Positions 29,147-38,659 of a stretch of 64,000 bases of DNA are shown here, piece by piece (positions within the stretch are counted from its first letter, which is position 1; each line of letters begins with the position of its first letter). The DNA is from Panacagrimonas sp. (GTDB lineage Bacteria > Pseudomonadota > Gammaproteobacteria > Nevskiales > Nevskiaceae). The stretch lies in the NCBI RefSeq assembly GCF_020697055.1, contig NZ_JAJFBP010000030.1, positions 1 to 64,000 on the forward strand, written 5' to 3'. The position numbers were made by a program, and so were the translations under genes. The notes under the pieces were generated by a model. The model had not been told where the DNA came from and made no database searches. It saw only the letters and a list, made by a program, of their open reading frames with translations.

Positions 29147-29656
29147 ATGGCAGGCATCACGATTCGCCAGATGGTCCACGCCAACATCTGCGTGCGGGAT
29201 CTGGAAAAAACCGTCCCGTTCTACGAGATGCTCGGCTTCGAGGTCTTTGCCGACCAGATCTTCGGAGAAGGCGCCCGCACCTGGGTCGGCCTGGGCCTTC
29301 CCGAGGGACGCAGGTTCCGCGCGGTCTTCATGAAGATCCCGGGCGACAAGCCGGTGCCCTTCCTCGACATCATCCAGTTCCTCGACCCGCCGACCGCCGG
29401 CGCGCCGTATCCGACGCTGCACAACGTCGGCATCTGCCGCCTGTGCTTCGAGGTGGAGGACATCGACGCGGCCGCCGCGACGCTCAAGGCCAACGGCGTC
29501 GAGTTCGTCGGACCGGTGACGCCCTACGAGATCGCGTACGACGTACGGCCGCAGGGCGTCGAGGCGCGCTTCCTGTGCTTCAAGGATCCGGACGGCAACA
29601 TCATGGAGTACGCGCAGTTCGCGGGCGCAGCGACGGACGTGCTCGCCGGCGACTGA
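29147..29656 (+). CDS. VOC superfamily protein (ring-cleavage dioxygenase/glyoxalase fold)
   Basis: A 169-residue two-module VOC protein. Module 1 begins VHANICVRDLEKTVPFYEMLGFEV, and module 2 ends FKDPDGNIMEYAQF with the typical metal-ligand Glu. GAGGAG precedes the ATG at 29147. Last gene of the monooxygenase string, converging on the histidine kinase. It could be a lyase, epimerase or dioxygenase for an operon intermediate; no reaction can be assigned. Confidence 0.8.
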   Translation: MAGITIRQMVHANICVRDLEKTVPFYEMLGFEVFADQIFGEGARTWVGLGLPEGRRFRAVFMKIPGDKPVPFLDIIQFLDPPTAGAPYPTLHNVGICRLCFEVEDIDAAAATLKANGVEFVGPVTPYEIAYDVRPQGVEARFLCFKDPDGNIMEYAQFAGAATDVLAGD

Positions 29657-29663
29657 GCCCCGG

Positions 29664-31244
29664 TCATCCCGTCCGCGCTCTCGTTCCCTTTCGCGGACGG
29701 GTACGCGCGTCGGCCAGGCACGCGATCAGCCGATCGATGTCGGGCGGCTTGATGAGGTGATGATCGAAGCCGGCGCGCTGCGTCGCTTCGCGGTCCCGAT
29801 GCTGTCCCCATCCGGTCAGTGCGATCAGCGTCATCTCGCATCGGCCCGGATCGCGCCGGATGCGCCGCGCGACTTCGAACCCGTCCAGATCCGGCATGCC
29901 GAGGTCGATGATCGCGGCGTCGGCGGGCTCGCGGTCCAGCGCGGCCAGCGCGTCCTTGCCGCCATAGGTCACGTGCACCGAGGCGCCCATCTGCTCGAGC
30001 AGCATGCCGAGCGATTCGGCCGCGTCGCGATTGTCGTCGGCCACGATGATGCGCAGATCGGCGAGCTGCGCTTGCGGCGATGAACGGGCCGGGCGCTCCG
30101 GCTCGGCCGCGAACGAAAGCATCGGCAGACGTACCGTGAAGCAGCTGCCGCGCCCGTGTCCTTCGCTGTGCACGGCGATCGTTCCGTTGTGCAGTTCGAC
30201 CAGGCGCTTGGCCAGCGTCAAGCCGATGCCCAGCCCGCCCTGGGCGGTGTCGTGCTTGGATTGCACGCGCACGAAGAGGTCGAAGATGTTGGTCTGCGCC
30301 TGGGCCGGGAGGCCGATTCCGTCGTCGCGCACGTCGATCCGTGCGTGGCCGTCCTCGGCCGTCACGCGCAGTTCGATGTTGCCGCCGGGGTTGGTGTACT
30401 TCGCGGCATTGTTCAGCAGATTGGAGATGACCTGTCCGAGTCTCATCGGATCGGCGTGCAGACGGATTCCCTGGGGCGGCAGCTGCCAGGCGAACCGATG
30501 GCCGCGCGACGTGATCAGCGGCTGGCTCGCCTCGATGGCGGAGCGGATCACGGTATCGAGGTTGACCTGCTCCAGGCGCAGCTCGACGTCTCCGCGCGTC
30601 ACGCGCGAGACCTCGAGCAGGTCGTCGACCAGCCGCGTGAGGTTGCCCAGTTGCCGTCCCATCATCGCCCCCACGCTGGCGATGCGCGGGTCGGCGCTCT
30701 GGTTGAGCTGGAGAATGGCCAGACCGTTGGTGATCGGCGCCAGCGGGTTGCGAAGCTCGTGCGCGAGGATCGCGAGAAATTCGTCCTTGCGGCGATCGAT
30801 CAGGCGCAGGTGTTCCTCGGTGGCGGCCTGGCGTGCCAGGTAGTCGCGGCTCTGGTATTGCCGTGATCGCGCGCGCAGCGCCGATCGCACGGCGCTGACC
30901 AGCGCCGTCACGCGCGAAGGGCGTTCGAGGATGGTGACGTTGCCGTAGGCGAAGGTCGACGCCGCGAGCTCGGTCTGGTCGACGCCGGGCCGCGCCAGCA
31001 GAAGGATCGGCAGATCCGACCACGGCGGTTGTGCGCGTACCCAGGCCATCAAGGGCTCGGCTTCGCGCAGCGCTTCCTCGACGATCAGGATGGCGCCCGC
31101 CCCGCGTTCGAGTTCCTCGCACAGGTGAGGGACGCTGGTGCAGGCGTGGGTGGAGATGTCGTGCGGGCTGAACATCCTGCGCGCCAGGTCGCCGTCCTTG
31201 GCCACGGACATCAGCATCAGCACGCGCTGCTCCAGCGTCGACAC
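29664..31244 (-). CDS. Hybrid histidine kinase with N-terminal pseudo-receiver, partner of KaiC-like ATPase
   Basis: A 526-residue soluble kinase. Residues 1-125 look like a receiver fold, but the phosphoacceptor strand reads ILIVEEA, with Glu in place of Asp. A coiled coil (about 125-155) leads to His162 in LAHELRNPLAP. ATPase motifs are NLLNNAAKY, DDGIGL and GGLGIGL. The C-terminal receiver has ADDN, Asp447 and Lys499. It starts 16 bases after the KaiC-like gene, so the two are co-transcribed. KaiC-like/kinase pairs are known from non-cyanobacteria and thought to link nucleotide state to signalling. There is no membrane segment. Confidence 0.87.
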   Translation of the reverse strand: MSTLEQRVLMLMSVAKDGDLARRMFSPHDISTHACTSVPHLCEELERGAGAILIVEEALREAEPLMAWVRAQPPWSDLPILLLARPGVDQTELAASTFAYGNVTILERPSRVTALVSAVRSALRARSRQYQSRDYLARQAATEEHLRLIDRRKDEFLAILAHELRNPLAPITNGLAILQLNQSADPRIASVGAMMGRQLGNLTRLVDDLLEVSRVTRGDVELRLEQVNLDTVIRSAIEASQPLITSRGHRFAWQLPPQGIRLHADPMRLGQVISNLLNNAAKYTNPGGNIELRVTAEDGHARIDVRDDGIGLPAQAQTNIFDLFVRVQSKHDTAQGGLGIGLTLAKRLVELHNGTIAVHSEGHGRGSCFTVRLPMLSFAAEPERPARSSPQAQLADLRIIVADDNRDAAESLGMLLEQMGASVHVTYGGKDALAALDREPADAAIIDLGMPDLDGFEVARRIRRDPGRCEMTLIALTGWGQHRDREATQRAGFDHHLIKPPDIDRLIACLADARTRPRKGTRARTG

Positions 31245-31260
31245 CGTCGGGGTTCCCGGA

Positions 31261-32748
31261 CTAGGACGTGGCGTCGTCGCGGTTTTCCGCGGGCGCCACG
31301 GGTACGGGCACTCCGGTGAGGATTCCGCGGAAATTCAGCAGCGGCGCGCCCACGGCCAGCCGGCCGCCGGCCATGCTGAATTCGCGGATGGTGCGCTCGT
31401 GCGCGCCGCCGCGTTTCTTCAGGATGGAGATCGCCTGGCGCACACGTCCTTCGGCCTCGAAATAGCGCATCAGCACCACCGCGTCGGCCAGATAGCTCAC
31501 GTCGACCGGCGCTCTCATGTTGCTGCCGATCAGCCCGTGCTGCGCGCTGATCAACAGCGTCGCGACGCCGCGCTGGCCCAGGAACATCAGCAGTTCGTGG
31601 AGCTGGATCAGCAGATGGCGCTCGCCTGGCATGGCGTTGAGGAAACCGTTGAGGCTGTCGATGACGACCATCGACACACCGTCTTCGGTCACCGTCTTGC
31701 GGATCGTGTCGACCAGCTCGCCGGGCGAGAGCTCTGCAGGATCGATCTGCATCACGGCCACGTGACCTCGATCGACGTGATCGCGAAGGCCGATCTGCAG
31801 CTCGGAGGCGCGATCGAGCAGCGTGTTCGTCGCTTCGTCGAAGATCAACATCAGCGCCTTTTGGCCACGAGAAGCCGAGGCGTGGACGAATTGCGCGGCG
31901 ATCGAACTCTTGCCGGTGCCAGCCGCGCCGGCGATCAGCGTGCTGGTGCCGCGTTCGATCCCTCCGCCCATCAGCTGGTCGAGTTCGGCGATGCCGCTCG
32001 CAAAGCGCTCCTTCTTCAGGCGGGTGCGTGTTTCGCTGGCCACCAGGCGCGGGAAGACCTGCAGCCCGCCGCGCCTGATCAGGTAGTCGTGGTATCCGCC
32101 GCGGAACTTCACGCCGCGATATTTGATGATGCGCAGGCGGCGGCGTTCGGCGCCGTAATCCGGATGAAGCTGCTCGAGGGCGATGACGCCGTGCGCGATG
32201 CTCTGCACCTGCAGGTCGCGGTCGGTGGAGTGCAGGTCGTCGAGCCACAGGACGGTGCACTGGCGCCCCGCGAAGAACTGCTTCAACGCCAGGACCTGGC
32301 GCCGGTAGCGCAGCGAATTGCCGGCGATCAGGCGCAGCTCCGCCAACGAATCGAACACGATGCGCGTCGACTCCGTGCGCTCGACCTCCTCGAGGATCGC
32401 GCGCGTGGTTTCGCCCAGCTCGACTTCCGACGGGTGGAACAGCGTGTACTGGTCGTCCGGGCGCAGCGTTTCCGCGGACGGCGAGAGTTCGCGCAACTGG
32501 ATGCCATCCAGATCCCAGCCGTGCGACTCCGCGATCGAGTTCAGTTCCTCCGAGGATTCGGAGAGCGTGATGTAGAGCGTGGACTCGCCCCGCGCCTTGC
32601 CTTCGAGCAGGAATTGGAGTGCCAACGTCGTCTTGCCCGATCCGGGAACGCCTTCGACCAGGTACACGCGATTGCGCGTCAGGCCGCCGGCGAGGACGTC
32701 GTCCAGTCCCGGGATGCCGGTGGAGAGCGTGCGAGCGGCCGTATCCAT
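31261..32748 (-). CDS. KaiC-like double-domain RecA/Rad55 ATPase
   Basis: A 495-residue protein with two KaiC domains. CI has Walker A GVPGSGKTT (33-41) and Walker B RIVFDSLAEL; CII has GAAGTGKSS and MVVIDSLNG. One of the two CI catalytic glutamates seems replaced (TLSES where KaiC has TFEE). In the CII autophosphorylation loop the equivalent of KaiC Ser431 is kept, but Thr432 aligns with Tyr (DVSYLAD). No kaiA or kaiB is in the window. The hybrid kinase downstream is its likely partner. It probably acts as an ATP-driven signalling hub in the cytoplasm rather than a clock; that is inference. Confidence 0.85.
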   Translation of the reverse strand: MDTAARTLSTGIPGLDDVLAGGLTRNRVYLVEGVPGSGKTTLALQFLLEGKARGESTLYITLSESSEELNSIAESHGWDLDGIQLRELSPSAETLRPDDQYTLFHPSEVELGETTRAILEEVERTESTRIVFDSLAELRLIAGNSLRYRRQVLALKQFFAGRQCTVLWLDDLHSTDRDLQVQSIAHGVIALEQLHPDYGAERRRLRIIKYRGVKFRGGYHDYLIRRGGLQVFPRLVASETRTRLKKERFASGIAELDQLMGGGIERGTSTLIAGAAGTGKSSIAAQFVHASASRGQKALMLIFDEATNTLLDRASELQIGLRDHVDRGHVAVMQIDPAELSPGELVDTIRKTVTEDGVSMVVIDSLNGFLNAMPGERHLLIQLHELLMFLGQRGVATLLISAQHGLIGSNMRAPVDVSYLADAVVLMRYFEAEGRVRQAISILKKRGGAHERTIREFSMAGGRLAVGAPLLNFRGILTGVPVPVAPAENRDDATS

Positions 32749-32854
32749 GGTGCGATACCGAAGGGGAGGAAAACCGGATCGTCGCCCAGACCTCCGAGCC
32801 CCGCAATCCGTTGCGGCTCCTACGCGGGTGGCACCGTGCGATACGCACAGCGCG

Positions 32855-35620
32855 TCATCTCAGGAGTCCTTTCGCCCGGCTCGTGGTGATCGCGGCGATG
32901 CGGCTGGTGACCCCGAGCTTGCTGTAGATGTTCTTGAGGTGCCACTTGAGCGTGCCTTCGGAGATGAACAGCGCATCGGCGAGCTCGCGGTTCGACAGGC
33001 TCGACTCCAGCCTCCCGAGAATCTTGAGTTCGCGGCGCGTCAGAACCGCGCTCTGCGCCGCAGGCGGGTCGGTTTCGTTCGGCGACCCGGATCCATACGC
33101 TGCAAGCAGCAACGCGATGTATTCGCGCATCGCGGCCCGACGGGCCGGTTCCGGCGCGGTGGCGAGCAGCCCGGCGAGCAACGCACGCAATGGTTCGCCT
33201 TCGTCGACGAACACGCGCACGTAGGCTTCCGGCATCGCGATCTCGAGCGCCCGCCGCAGCTTTGCGAAGGATCCTTCCTCGTCGTTGCCGCCGTGCAGTG
33301 CCAATGCCTGCACGATCAGCAGTTCCACCTGCTTGCGCTTCTGGCCCGTGCCGATGGCGTGCGCGAGCGCCGGCTCGACGAGTTCGCCGGCCGCTTCGAA
33401 CGCTCCGCCCAGCAGCGCCAGCCGGGCCTCGATGCGCGGCGACTTGTCGCGCAGGGCCAGGTCGCAGGCGGCCGAATCGCGGCGCCTGACGTTGCGCTCG
33501 AGTGCGCGCCACAGTTCGGCGGCCTGGGCCGGTTCCTGCTGTCGCAGCAGCAGGTCGATCCGTTCGGCCGCCAGCGCGATCGCCAATCGCGGCAGCTCGT
33601 GCGTCCAGCCCAGCGTCTCGCCTTCGGCCAGCGTCTCGAGCGCGTCCAGGTGCATGCCGCGCGCGTTCTGCAGCCGCGCCAGCGCCACCGTCCCCATGAT
33701 CAGCGAGTCGACCGAGCTCTGTTCGATCAACGCGGTCAATCCGTGCTCGAGCGCGGCGCCGGCCTCGTCGAGCCGTCCCAGTTCGTACAGGAGCAGCCCG
33801 CGCAGGCCGTGCACCATGATTTCCGCCGGTGTCTGCCCGCCGAGACGCCGGGCGATCAGCGCGACGATCTCGTCGCAGCGGTGCAACGCCTGGCGATAGT
33901 GGCCCTGCTTGGTCATCACCGAGGCGGCCCACATGCCGATCCAGGCGACGACGTAATGCACCCCCGCCTCTTCGCACAGCCGGTGCGCGGTCTGCAGGCT
34001 CTCGAGCGAATTTTCGAATTCGCTCGAGGCGGCCTCTCCACATCCGACCATCGTGTACGCCATGCCGCGATGCATCGTGTCGGCATCGGGCCAGCGCGCC
34101 AGCCACGCCCGCACCCGCGGCGCCAGGCCCATCCACTGGTCGCGCAGCGTGAGCTGCACGCACTGTTCGAGATCGACCAGCGCGCGCACGTGATCGCGCT
34201 CGGAGGGCGACGCCTGCTCAACCGACAGCTCCAGGTCGGCCAGGATCTGGTCGGCCTCGGCGTAGCGGCGGATGACGTTGAGCGACCACACGCGGATGAC
34301 CTGGATGCGCGGATAGTGGATCAGCTGCTCGCGCGGCAGTTTGTTGCACCAGTACAGGAACGTTCCGTGACGACCGAGATGACGTGCCGCCGAGCGCGAG
34401 AACCGGTCGATCAGCGCGACGGCGCCGTCGATGTCGCCGGCATCCAGGCTCAGGTCGATCGCCGCGTCGATGCGCTGATGCCCGGTGAGCCAGCGCGAGC
34501 CGCGATCGGCCAGCGTCCGCATCCACGCGGGATCGTCGCGCCGCAATCGCACCAGCAGGAACTCGCGCACCAGCGGATGCAGCGCATGCGGCAGGCCGAC
34601 GTCGCCGCTGGCGGAGAGCGGCACGGCACGGCGATCGAGCTCGTCGATCAGCGCCGCGGCGTCGTCCATGCCGGTGATGGCGCCCGCCAGCGCCGCGTCG
34701 AAGCGTCGCAGCAGCGCCACGCTGAGCAGAAAGCGCGCGGTGCGCGGCGGCAGTCGCGACAGCAGCACCTTGCTCAGGTACTCGGTGACTTCCTGGCGCC
34801 GCTCGAGCAGGTTCTGCAGCAGGTCGTCTTTTTGTCCCTCGCTGTCCTGCAGCGTGATCGCGATCAGGCGCAGCACCGCGGGCCAGCCCTGCGTCCGCCC
34901 GATCAATCCCTTGACCAGTGTCTCGCGCGATTCCAGGCGGTGCTGCGCGAGCAGACGTGCGACATCGTTCTCGTCGAAGGCGAGCAGGGCGGGCCCGTAG
35001 CGATGCAGCCGTCCCTCGAGCAGGGCTTCGCTGACGTGGCCCGCGAGGCTGGCGCGGCCGCTGAGCACCAGGGCGAGCGAGTCGGGCTGGTGGGCGATCA
35101 GCGGCTGCAGGATCGATTCGGCGGCGCCGTCGCCCAGCCAGTGCAGGTCGTCGATGAACAGCACCGTCCGCGGCCGGCGTGCCGCCAGTTCGGCGAGCAG
35201 CGCCATGATGATCGCGCGCCGGCCCTGATCGCCGACGCCGCCGAGCAGCATCTGCGCGCGCTTGGCGTCGGCTGGCGCGACCGCGCGCAGCAGGTCGAGC
35301 GTGAGGCGATCGCCATCGCGATCATCGGCATCGACCGCCAGCCACACGACTTCCGCGCCGGCCTGTGCGACGGTGCGGCGCCACCGGTCGAGCAGCGTGG
35401 ACTTGCCGTAACCGGCGGGCGCGCTGACGGTGACGACCGGACGATCCAGCGTGGCGAAGTCTGCCGGCAGGTTGCGGCGCTCCGACCAGAGCACGCGTGA
35501 TTCGGTCTTATCCGGCTCCCCCACGGCAGCGGCCTCGTTGCGAACGGTTTGGTGGCCGCAGCTTGCGACCTCAGGCGTCGATGTGCACGAAGCCGCGTGG
35601 GCCACGCGTGCCGAGCGCAA
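32855..35620 (-). CDS. MalT-like LuxR-family ATP-dependent transcriptional regulator
   Basis: About 920 residues in the MalT/LAL layout. The P-loop is APAGYGKST (67-75) and Walker B is VLFIDDLHWL. A long helical repeat region follows (about 330-840). The C-terminal LuxR helix-turn-helix is TRRELKILGRLESSLSNRELADALFISEGTLKWHLKNIYSKLG, the last 65 residues. The start is uncertain: the longest frame begins at a TTG (35620), with GTGs at 35605 and 35524 as alternatives. It lies upstream of the KaiC-like gene on the same strand with a 106-base gap, so it may regulate or belong to that module. Inducer unknown. Confidence 0.82.
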   Translation of the reverse strand: MRSARVAHAASCTSTPEVASCGHQTVRNEAAAVGEPDKTESRVLWSERRNLPADFATLDRPVVTVSAPAGYGKSTLLDRWRRTVAQAGAEVVWLAVDADDRDGDRLTLDLLRAVAPADAKRAQMLLGGVGDQGRRAIIMALLAELAARRPRTVLFIDDLHWLGDGAAESILQPLIAHQPDSLALVLSGRASLAGHVSEALLEGRLHRYGPALLAFDENDVARLLAQHRLESRETLVKGLIGRTQGWPAVLRLIAITLQDSEGQKDDLLQNLLERRQEVTEYLSKVLLSRLPPRTARFLLSVALLRRFDAALAGAITGMDDAAALIDELDRRAVPLSASGDVGLPHALHPLVREFLLVRLRRDDPAWMRTLADRGSRWLTGHQRIDAAIDLSLDAGDIDGAVALIDRFSRSAARHLGRHGTFLYWCNKLPREQLIHYPRIQVIRVWSLNVIRRYAEADQILADLELSVEQASPSERDHVRALVDLEQCVQLTLRDQWMGLAPRVRAWLARWPDADTMHRGMAYTMVGCGEAASSEFENSLESLQTAHRLCEEAGVHYVVAWIGMWAASVMTKQGHYRQALHRCDEIVALIARRLGGQTPAEIMVHGLRGLLLYELGRLDEAGAALEHGLTALIEQSSVDSLIMGTVALARLQNARGMHLDALETLAEGETLGWTHELPRLAIALAAERIDLLLRQQEPAQAAELWRALERNVRRRDSAACDLALRDKSPRIEARLALLGGAFEAAGELVEPALAHAIGTGQKRKQVELLIVQALALHGGNDEEGSFAKLRRALEIAMPEAYVRVFVDEGEPLRALLAGLLATAPEPARRAAMREYIALLLAAYGSGSPNETDPPAAQSAVLTRRELKILGRLESSLSNRELADALFISEGTLKWHLKNIYSKLGVTSRIAAITTSRAKGLLR

Positions 35621-35830
35621 CGACGCCGCGTATCCCGGAAGACGATGTCCGACGCCGCCCGGCGACGCGGGCGGCGGCCAGGGGCAGCGTGTCGGTGCGG
35701 GTGTTCATGGCGTTGGATCCGGTGGCTCGTCGGATCATTGAACGCCCGCGTGGCGGGCCGATGCGCCTCCCCAAAGGGGGGTCTTCGCGGCCGGCGGTCC
35801 TCGCGCCGCGACGCGGACGGACGCGCGCGC

Positions 35831-37084
35831 TCAGCGTGGCGAGTTGCTACCGCCCAGCATCTCGGGCCGCAACGTCACGATCGACGAGAACCAGCGCTCC
35901 ATCGCGGACACGTCCATCGTCGACCAGTCGGGGATCGACGTGACCAGCGCTTCGCCGAGCTGTCGGCCGAAGCGCACGAGATGGTTGCCGCTGCGCGTCT
36001 GCGATTGGCTGTAGCGGTCCAGCGCGGCGTCGAGATCCAGGGGTTCGGCGGCGAGCGCATCGGACAGCGCAAGCGCGTCGGTCATGGCCTTGAGCGCGCC
36101 CGAGGCGCTGTGCGGCCGCGCCAGCGCGCCGGCATCGCCCGCCACCGCGATGCGGCCCTTGCGATAGGCGGGCACCTCGCGATCCTGGATCGCGTACACG
36201 GACGTGTGACGGCATGCGCGCAGGATCTCCAGATAGAACTCCGGCAGGCGACCCTCCACGCGATCCAGCAGCGCGCACTCGGTGTCGCGCGGCATCGCGC
36301 CCGGCGGCAGGGACCCGGCATGACGATGTCCGGCCGCATCGACGAGCAGCGTCTCCAGTCCGGCCTCCGGCACCTTCACGTACACGCCCCAGTTCACCAG
36401 GCGCGCGCCGGGTTCGATCGAGCCGTCCGCACCGGGCACGAAGTAGAAGATGCCGTGACCGCCGGCATGGCCGGGCGAGCGCACGCCGCCCTCGAGCGGT
36501 GCGGTCTCGCCCAGCGCCGATTCGGGCAGCGAGCCGCGCCACAGCACGTAGCCCGCGTATTGCGCCGGCGCTTCGGGAAACAGCGCATCGCCGCTGAGCG
36601 AAGCGTATCCGTCGGCGCACACGCAGAAGTCGAACGCCTCACGCTCGCCCGTGGCGAGCTCGACGACGACGCGATCGGCCTCGTTGACCAGTCGGCGCAC
36701 CGTCCGATGCAGGCGGTAGATGGGATCGGGTACGCGTCGCCGCAGGTTGCGATAGAGCTGGCCCCAGTTCACCAGCGCCAGGAAGATCGGCTGGTCCCAG
36801 GCCAGGTGGCCGTAGCGCGATTCACTGGCGGTGCGCCACAGCCGCGTGAAGACGTCGGAGCGGAAGAACGCGGTGTCGCGATCGATCAGGTCGCGCGCGA
36901 TGAGCGTCTCCACCACCGAGCGCGGCATGCCGATCCCGGCGCCGCGATCCTTCAGCGTCTCGCCGGTGCGTTCGAACAGCGTCACGTCGCAGCCCAGGCG
37001 CAGCAGTTCGATCGCGGTCGCGCAGCCGGCGATCGAACCGCCGACGATGCCGACGCGGTAGCGCTTTCCGGGATTCGACGACAT
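35831..37084 (-). CDS. FAD-dependent aromatic-type monooxygenase (PHBH/UbiH fold)
   Basis: A 417-residue class A flavoprotein. VGIVGGSIAGCATAIELLRLG is the FAD Rossmann motif, ADG near residue 165 the second nucleotide motif, and GDAGALARPHSASGALKAM the third (GD motif). I chose the ATG at 37084 because it starts the usual N-terminus just before the Rossmann strand; the frame is open 133 codons further upstream. It follows the thioesterase gene on the same strand, with about 100 bases between them. Substrate unknown; family members hydroxylate phenolic or heteroaromatic compounds. Confidence 0.8.
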   Translation of the reverse strand: MSSNPGKRYRVGIVGGSIAGCATAIELLRLGCDVTLFERTGETLKDRGAGIGMPRSVVETLIARDLIDRDTAFFRSDVFTRLWRTASESRYGHLAWDQPIFLALVNWGQLYRNLRRRVPDPIYRLHRTVRRLVNEADRVVVELATGEREAFDFCVCADGYASLSGDALFPEAPAQYAGYVLWRGSLPESALGETAPLEGGVRSPGHAGGHGIFYFVPGADGSIEPGARLVNWGVYVKVPEAGLETLLVDAAGHRHAGSLPPGAMPRDTECALLDRVEGRLPEFYLEILRACRHTSVYAIQDREVPAYRKGRIAVAGDAGALARPHSASGALKAMTDALALSDALAAEPLDLDAALDRYSQSQTRSGNHLVRFGRQLGEALVTSIPDWSTMDVSAMERWFSSIVTLRPEMLGGSNSPR

Positions 37085-37182
37085 GCGCGCAGCATGCCCC
37101 GCCCGCGCCGTCCGACACAGGTCGGGCAGACGCTCGGTGCCGCGCCGGGAAATGCGTCGAGATGCTGACGACGACGAAAAGT

Positions 37183-37659
37183 TCAGGCCGCGCGGCGCGG
37201 CCGCACGATGTACTTCGCCTTCAGGTTTGCGACGGAATCGCCGCTTGCTTCCAGACTCACCGCGATGTCGAGGCCGAAGCGCCCTTCTTCGCCGGCATCG
37301 ACCGCGGCGCGCACGCGTTCGTGCTCGGCGGTCGACATCCGCGCCTCGGCGATCAGCGCCCCGCGCGCCGGTTTGAGGAACTCGCATTCGACCCACGTGA
37401 CCGCGGCGTAGAGCCGGGCGAAACGTGCGGGCGGAAAGATCGACAGGATCGCCAGCCCGCCCGACACCTCGCCCAGCGCCCACTGCAGCGCCGCGTGCAC
37501 CGTGCCGAGGTGATTGATGTTGGCCGGCGTCAGCGGCACGCGACAGCGGTACAGACCGTCGCGCGCGTGCTCCACCGACATCCCGATGTGCTGGTAGAGC
37601 GGACAGACCTCGTACAGGAGCGCCTGGATCTCCGCTTCCACGGCACCCGGGCCGCTCAT
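37183..37659 (-). CDS. Hot-dog fold thioesterase (PaaI/DUF4442-like)
   Basis: A 158-residue single hot-dog protein. INHLGTVHAALQWALGEVSGGLAI is the central helix with the N-H-x-G/H-T-A type active-site region of PaaI/YbdB-like or DUF4442 thioesterases. The start overlaps the stop of the SDR gene (ATGA), so it is translationally coupled. It probably releases free CoA or acids from intermediates of this beta-oxidation-like cluster. Confidence 0.75.
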   Translation of the reverse strand: MSGPGAVEAEIQALLYEVCPLYQHIGMSVEHARDGLYRCRVPLTPANINHLGTVHAALQWALGEVSGGLAILSIFPPARFARLYAAVTWVECEFLKPARGALIAEARMSTAEHERVRAAVDAGEEGRFGLDIAVSLEASGDSVANLKAKYIVRPRRAA

Positions 37660-38486
37660 ATGCCGGTCAGGCCGCCGCTGCACATCAGCGTCTGGCCGCT
37701 GACGTAGTCCGACTCGGGGATGCAGAACAGGTACACGGCGCCGGCGGCCTCGTCGGGCGTGCCGCCGCGACCCATCGGGATGCTGCGTTCCATCATCGCC
37801 ATCAGGTCGGGATTGACGCCGACCTTGATCTCGCGGCCCTCGATGTTGGCGGTCGAGGCACCGGCGGCGCTGACCGTCAACCGAGTCTTGATGAAGCCGT
37901 AGGCCACGCAGTTGACCGTGACGTTCATGCGGCCCCATTCCTTGGCCAGCGTCTGCGTCATGCCGACGATGCCGGCCTTGGCCGCCGAGTAGTTGGCCTG
38001 GCCCGCGTTGCCGAACAGGCCCGCGACCGACGAGATGTTCACGACCTTGCGTACCACGCGCTGCCCCGCCGCGGCCTCGGCCTTGTCGAGCGAGCGGATC
38101 ACCGGCTGCGCCGCGCGCAGGATCCGGAACGGCGCAGTCAGATGGCAGTCGAGCATCGCGTACCACTGCTCGTCGGTCATCTTCTGCACCACCGCGTCCC
38201 AGGTGTAGCCGGCGTTGTTGACGATGATGTCCAGGCCCTTGAACTCGTTCACCGCGGTGCCGATGAACCGTTCGGCGAAGTCGGGCGCGGTGACGCTGCC
38301 GATGCAGGTGACGGCCTGGCCGCCGGCCGCACGGATCAATTCGACCGTCTCGTTCGCCGGCTCGAGGTCGAGGTCGTTGATGACGATGCGCGCGCCTTCG
38401 CTGGCGAGCTTGAGCGCGATGGACCGGCCGATGCCGCGGCCGGATCCGGTGATGAGGGCGACTTTTCCGTCGAGTTTGCGTGACAT
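37656..38486 (-). CDS. Short-chain dehydrogenase (FabG/3-hydroxyacyl-CoA dehydrogenase type)
   Basis: A 276-residue SDR. TGSGRGIG (13-20) binds NAD(P), NNAG and the catalytic NISS...YSAAK are all present. AAAGGA precedes the ATG at 38486; codons further upstream lack family similarity. Together with two MaoC hydratases and a thiolase it gives a full set for beta-oxidation of an acyl-CoA: hydration, oxidation and thiolysis. The long segment EGREIKVGVNPDLMAMM before the C-terminus is typical of dehydrogenases acting on bulky acyl-CoAs, such as MFE-2-like ones. Confidence 0.83.
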   Translation of the reverse strand: MSRKLDGKVALITGSGRGIGRSIALKLASEGARIVINDLDLEPANETVELIRAAGGQAVTCIGSVTAPDFAERFIGTAVNEFKGLDIIVNNAGYTWDAVVQKMTDEQWYAMLDCHLTAPFRILRAAQPVIRSLDKAEAAAGQRVVRKVVNISSVAGLFGNAGQANYSAAKAGIVGMTQTLAKEWGRMNVTVNCVAYGFIKTRLTVSAAGASTANIEGREIKVGVNPDLMAMMERSIPMGRGGTPDEAAGAVYLFCIPESDYVSGQTLMCSGGLTGI

Positions 38487-38517
38487 GGAACGGGTCCTTT
38501 CTGGATGATTTGGATTA

Positions 38518-38644
38518 AAAGCCGTCACCGCAAAGGCGAATAGGAGAAAAACGAGGACGCAAAGGAAACAATCAAATAAGAGCGGACCCGATCCTCAACC
38601 TTTGCGTCCTTTCTTATCCTTTGCGCCTTTGCGGTGACGGCTTT
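38518..38644. repeat. Dispersed CGCAAAGG-type inverted repeat, copy 3
   Basis: About 127 bp, with outer arms AAAGCCGTCACCGCAAAGGC and its exact complement (at least 20 bases perfect). Inner arms carry GGACGCAAAGGA and CCTTTGCGTCC. The loop is about 30 bases. It fills the gap between the MaoC gene and the SDR gene, both on the minus strand. Confidence 0.87.
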
Positions 38645-38659
38645 GCTTTTAGCTGTGAT

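Noticed and set aside
31261..32748. Circadian clock (KaiABC) interpretation
   Set aside because: No kaiA or kaiB is present and the autophosphorylation pair is altered; a KaiC-like signalling ATPase is the more cautious call.
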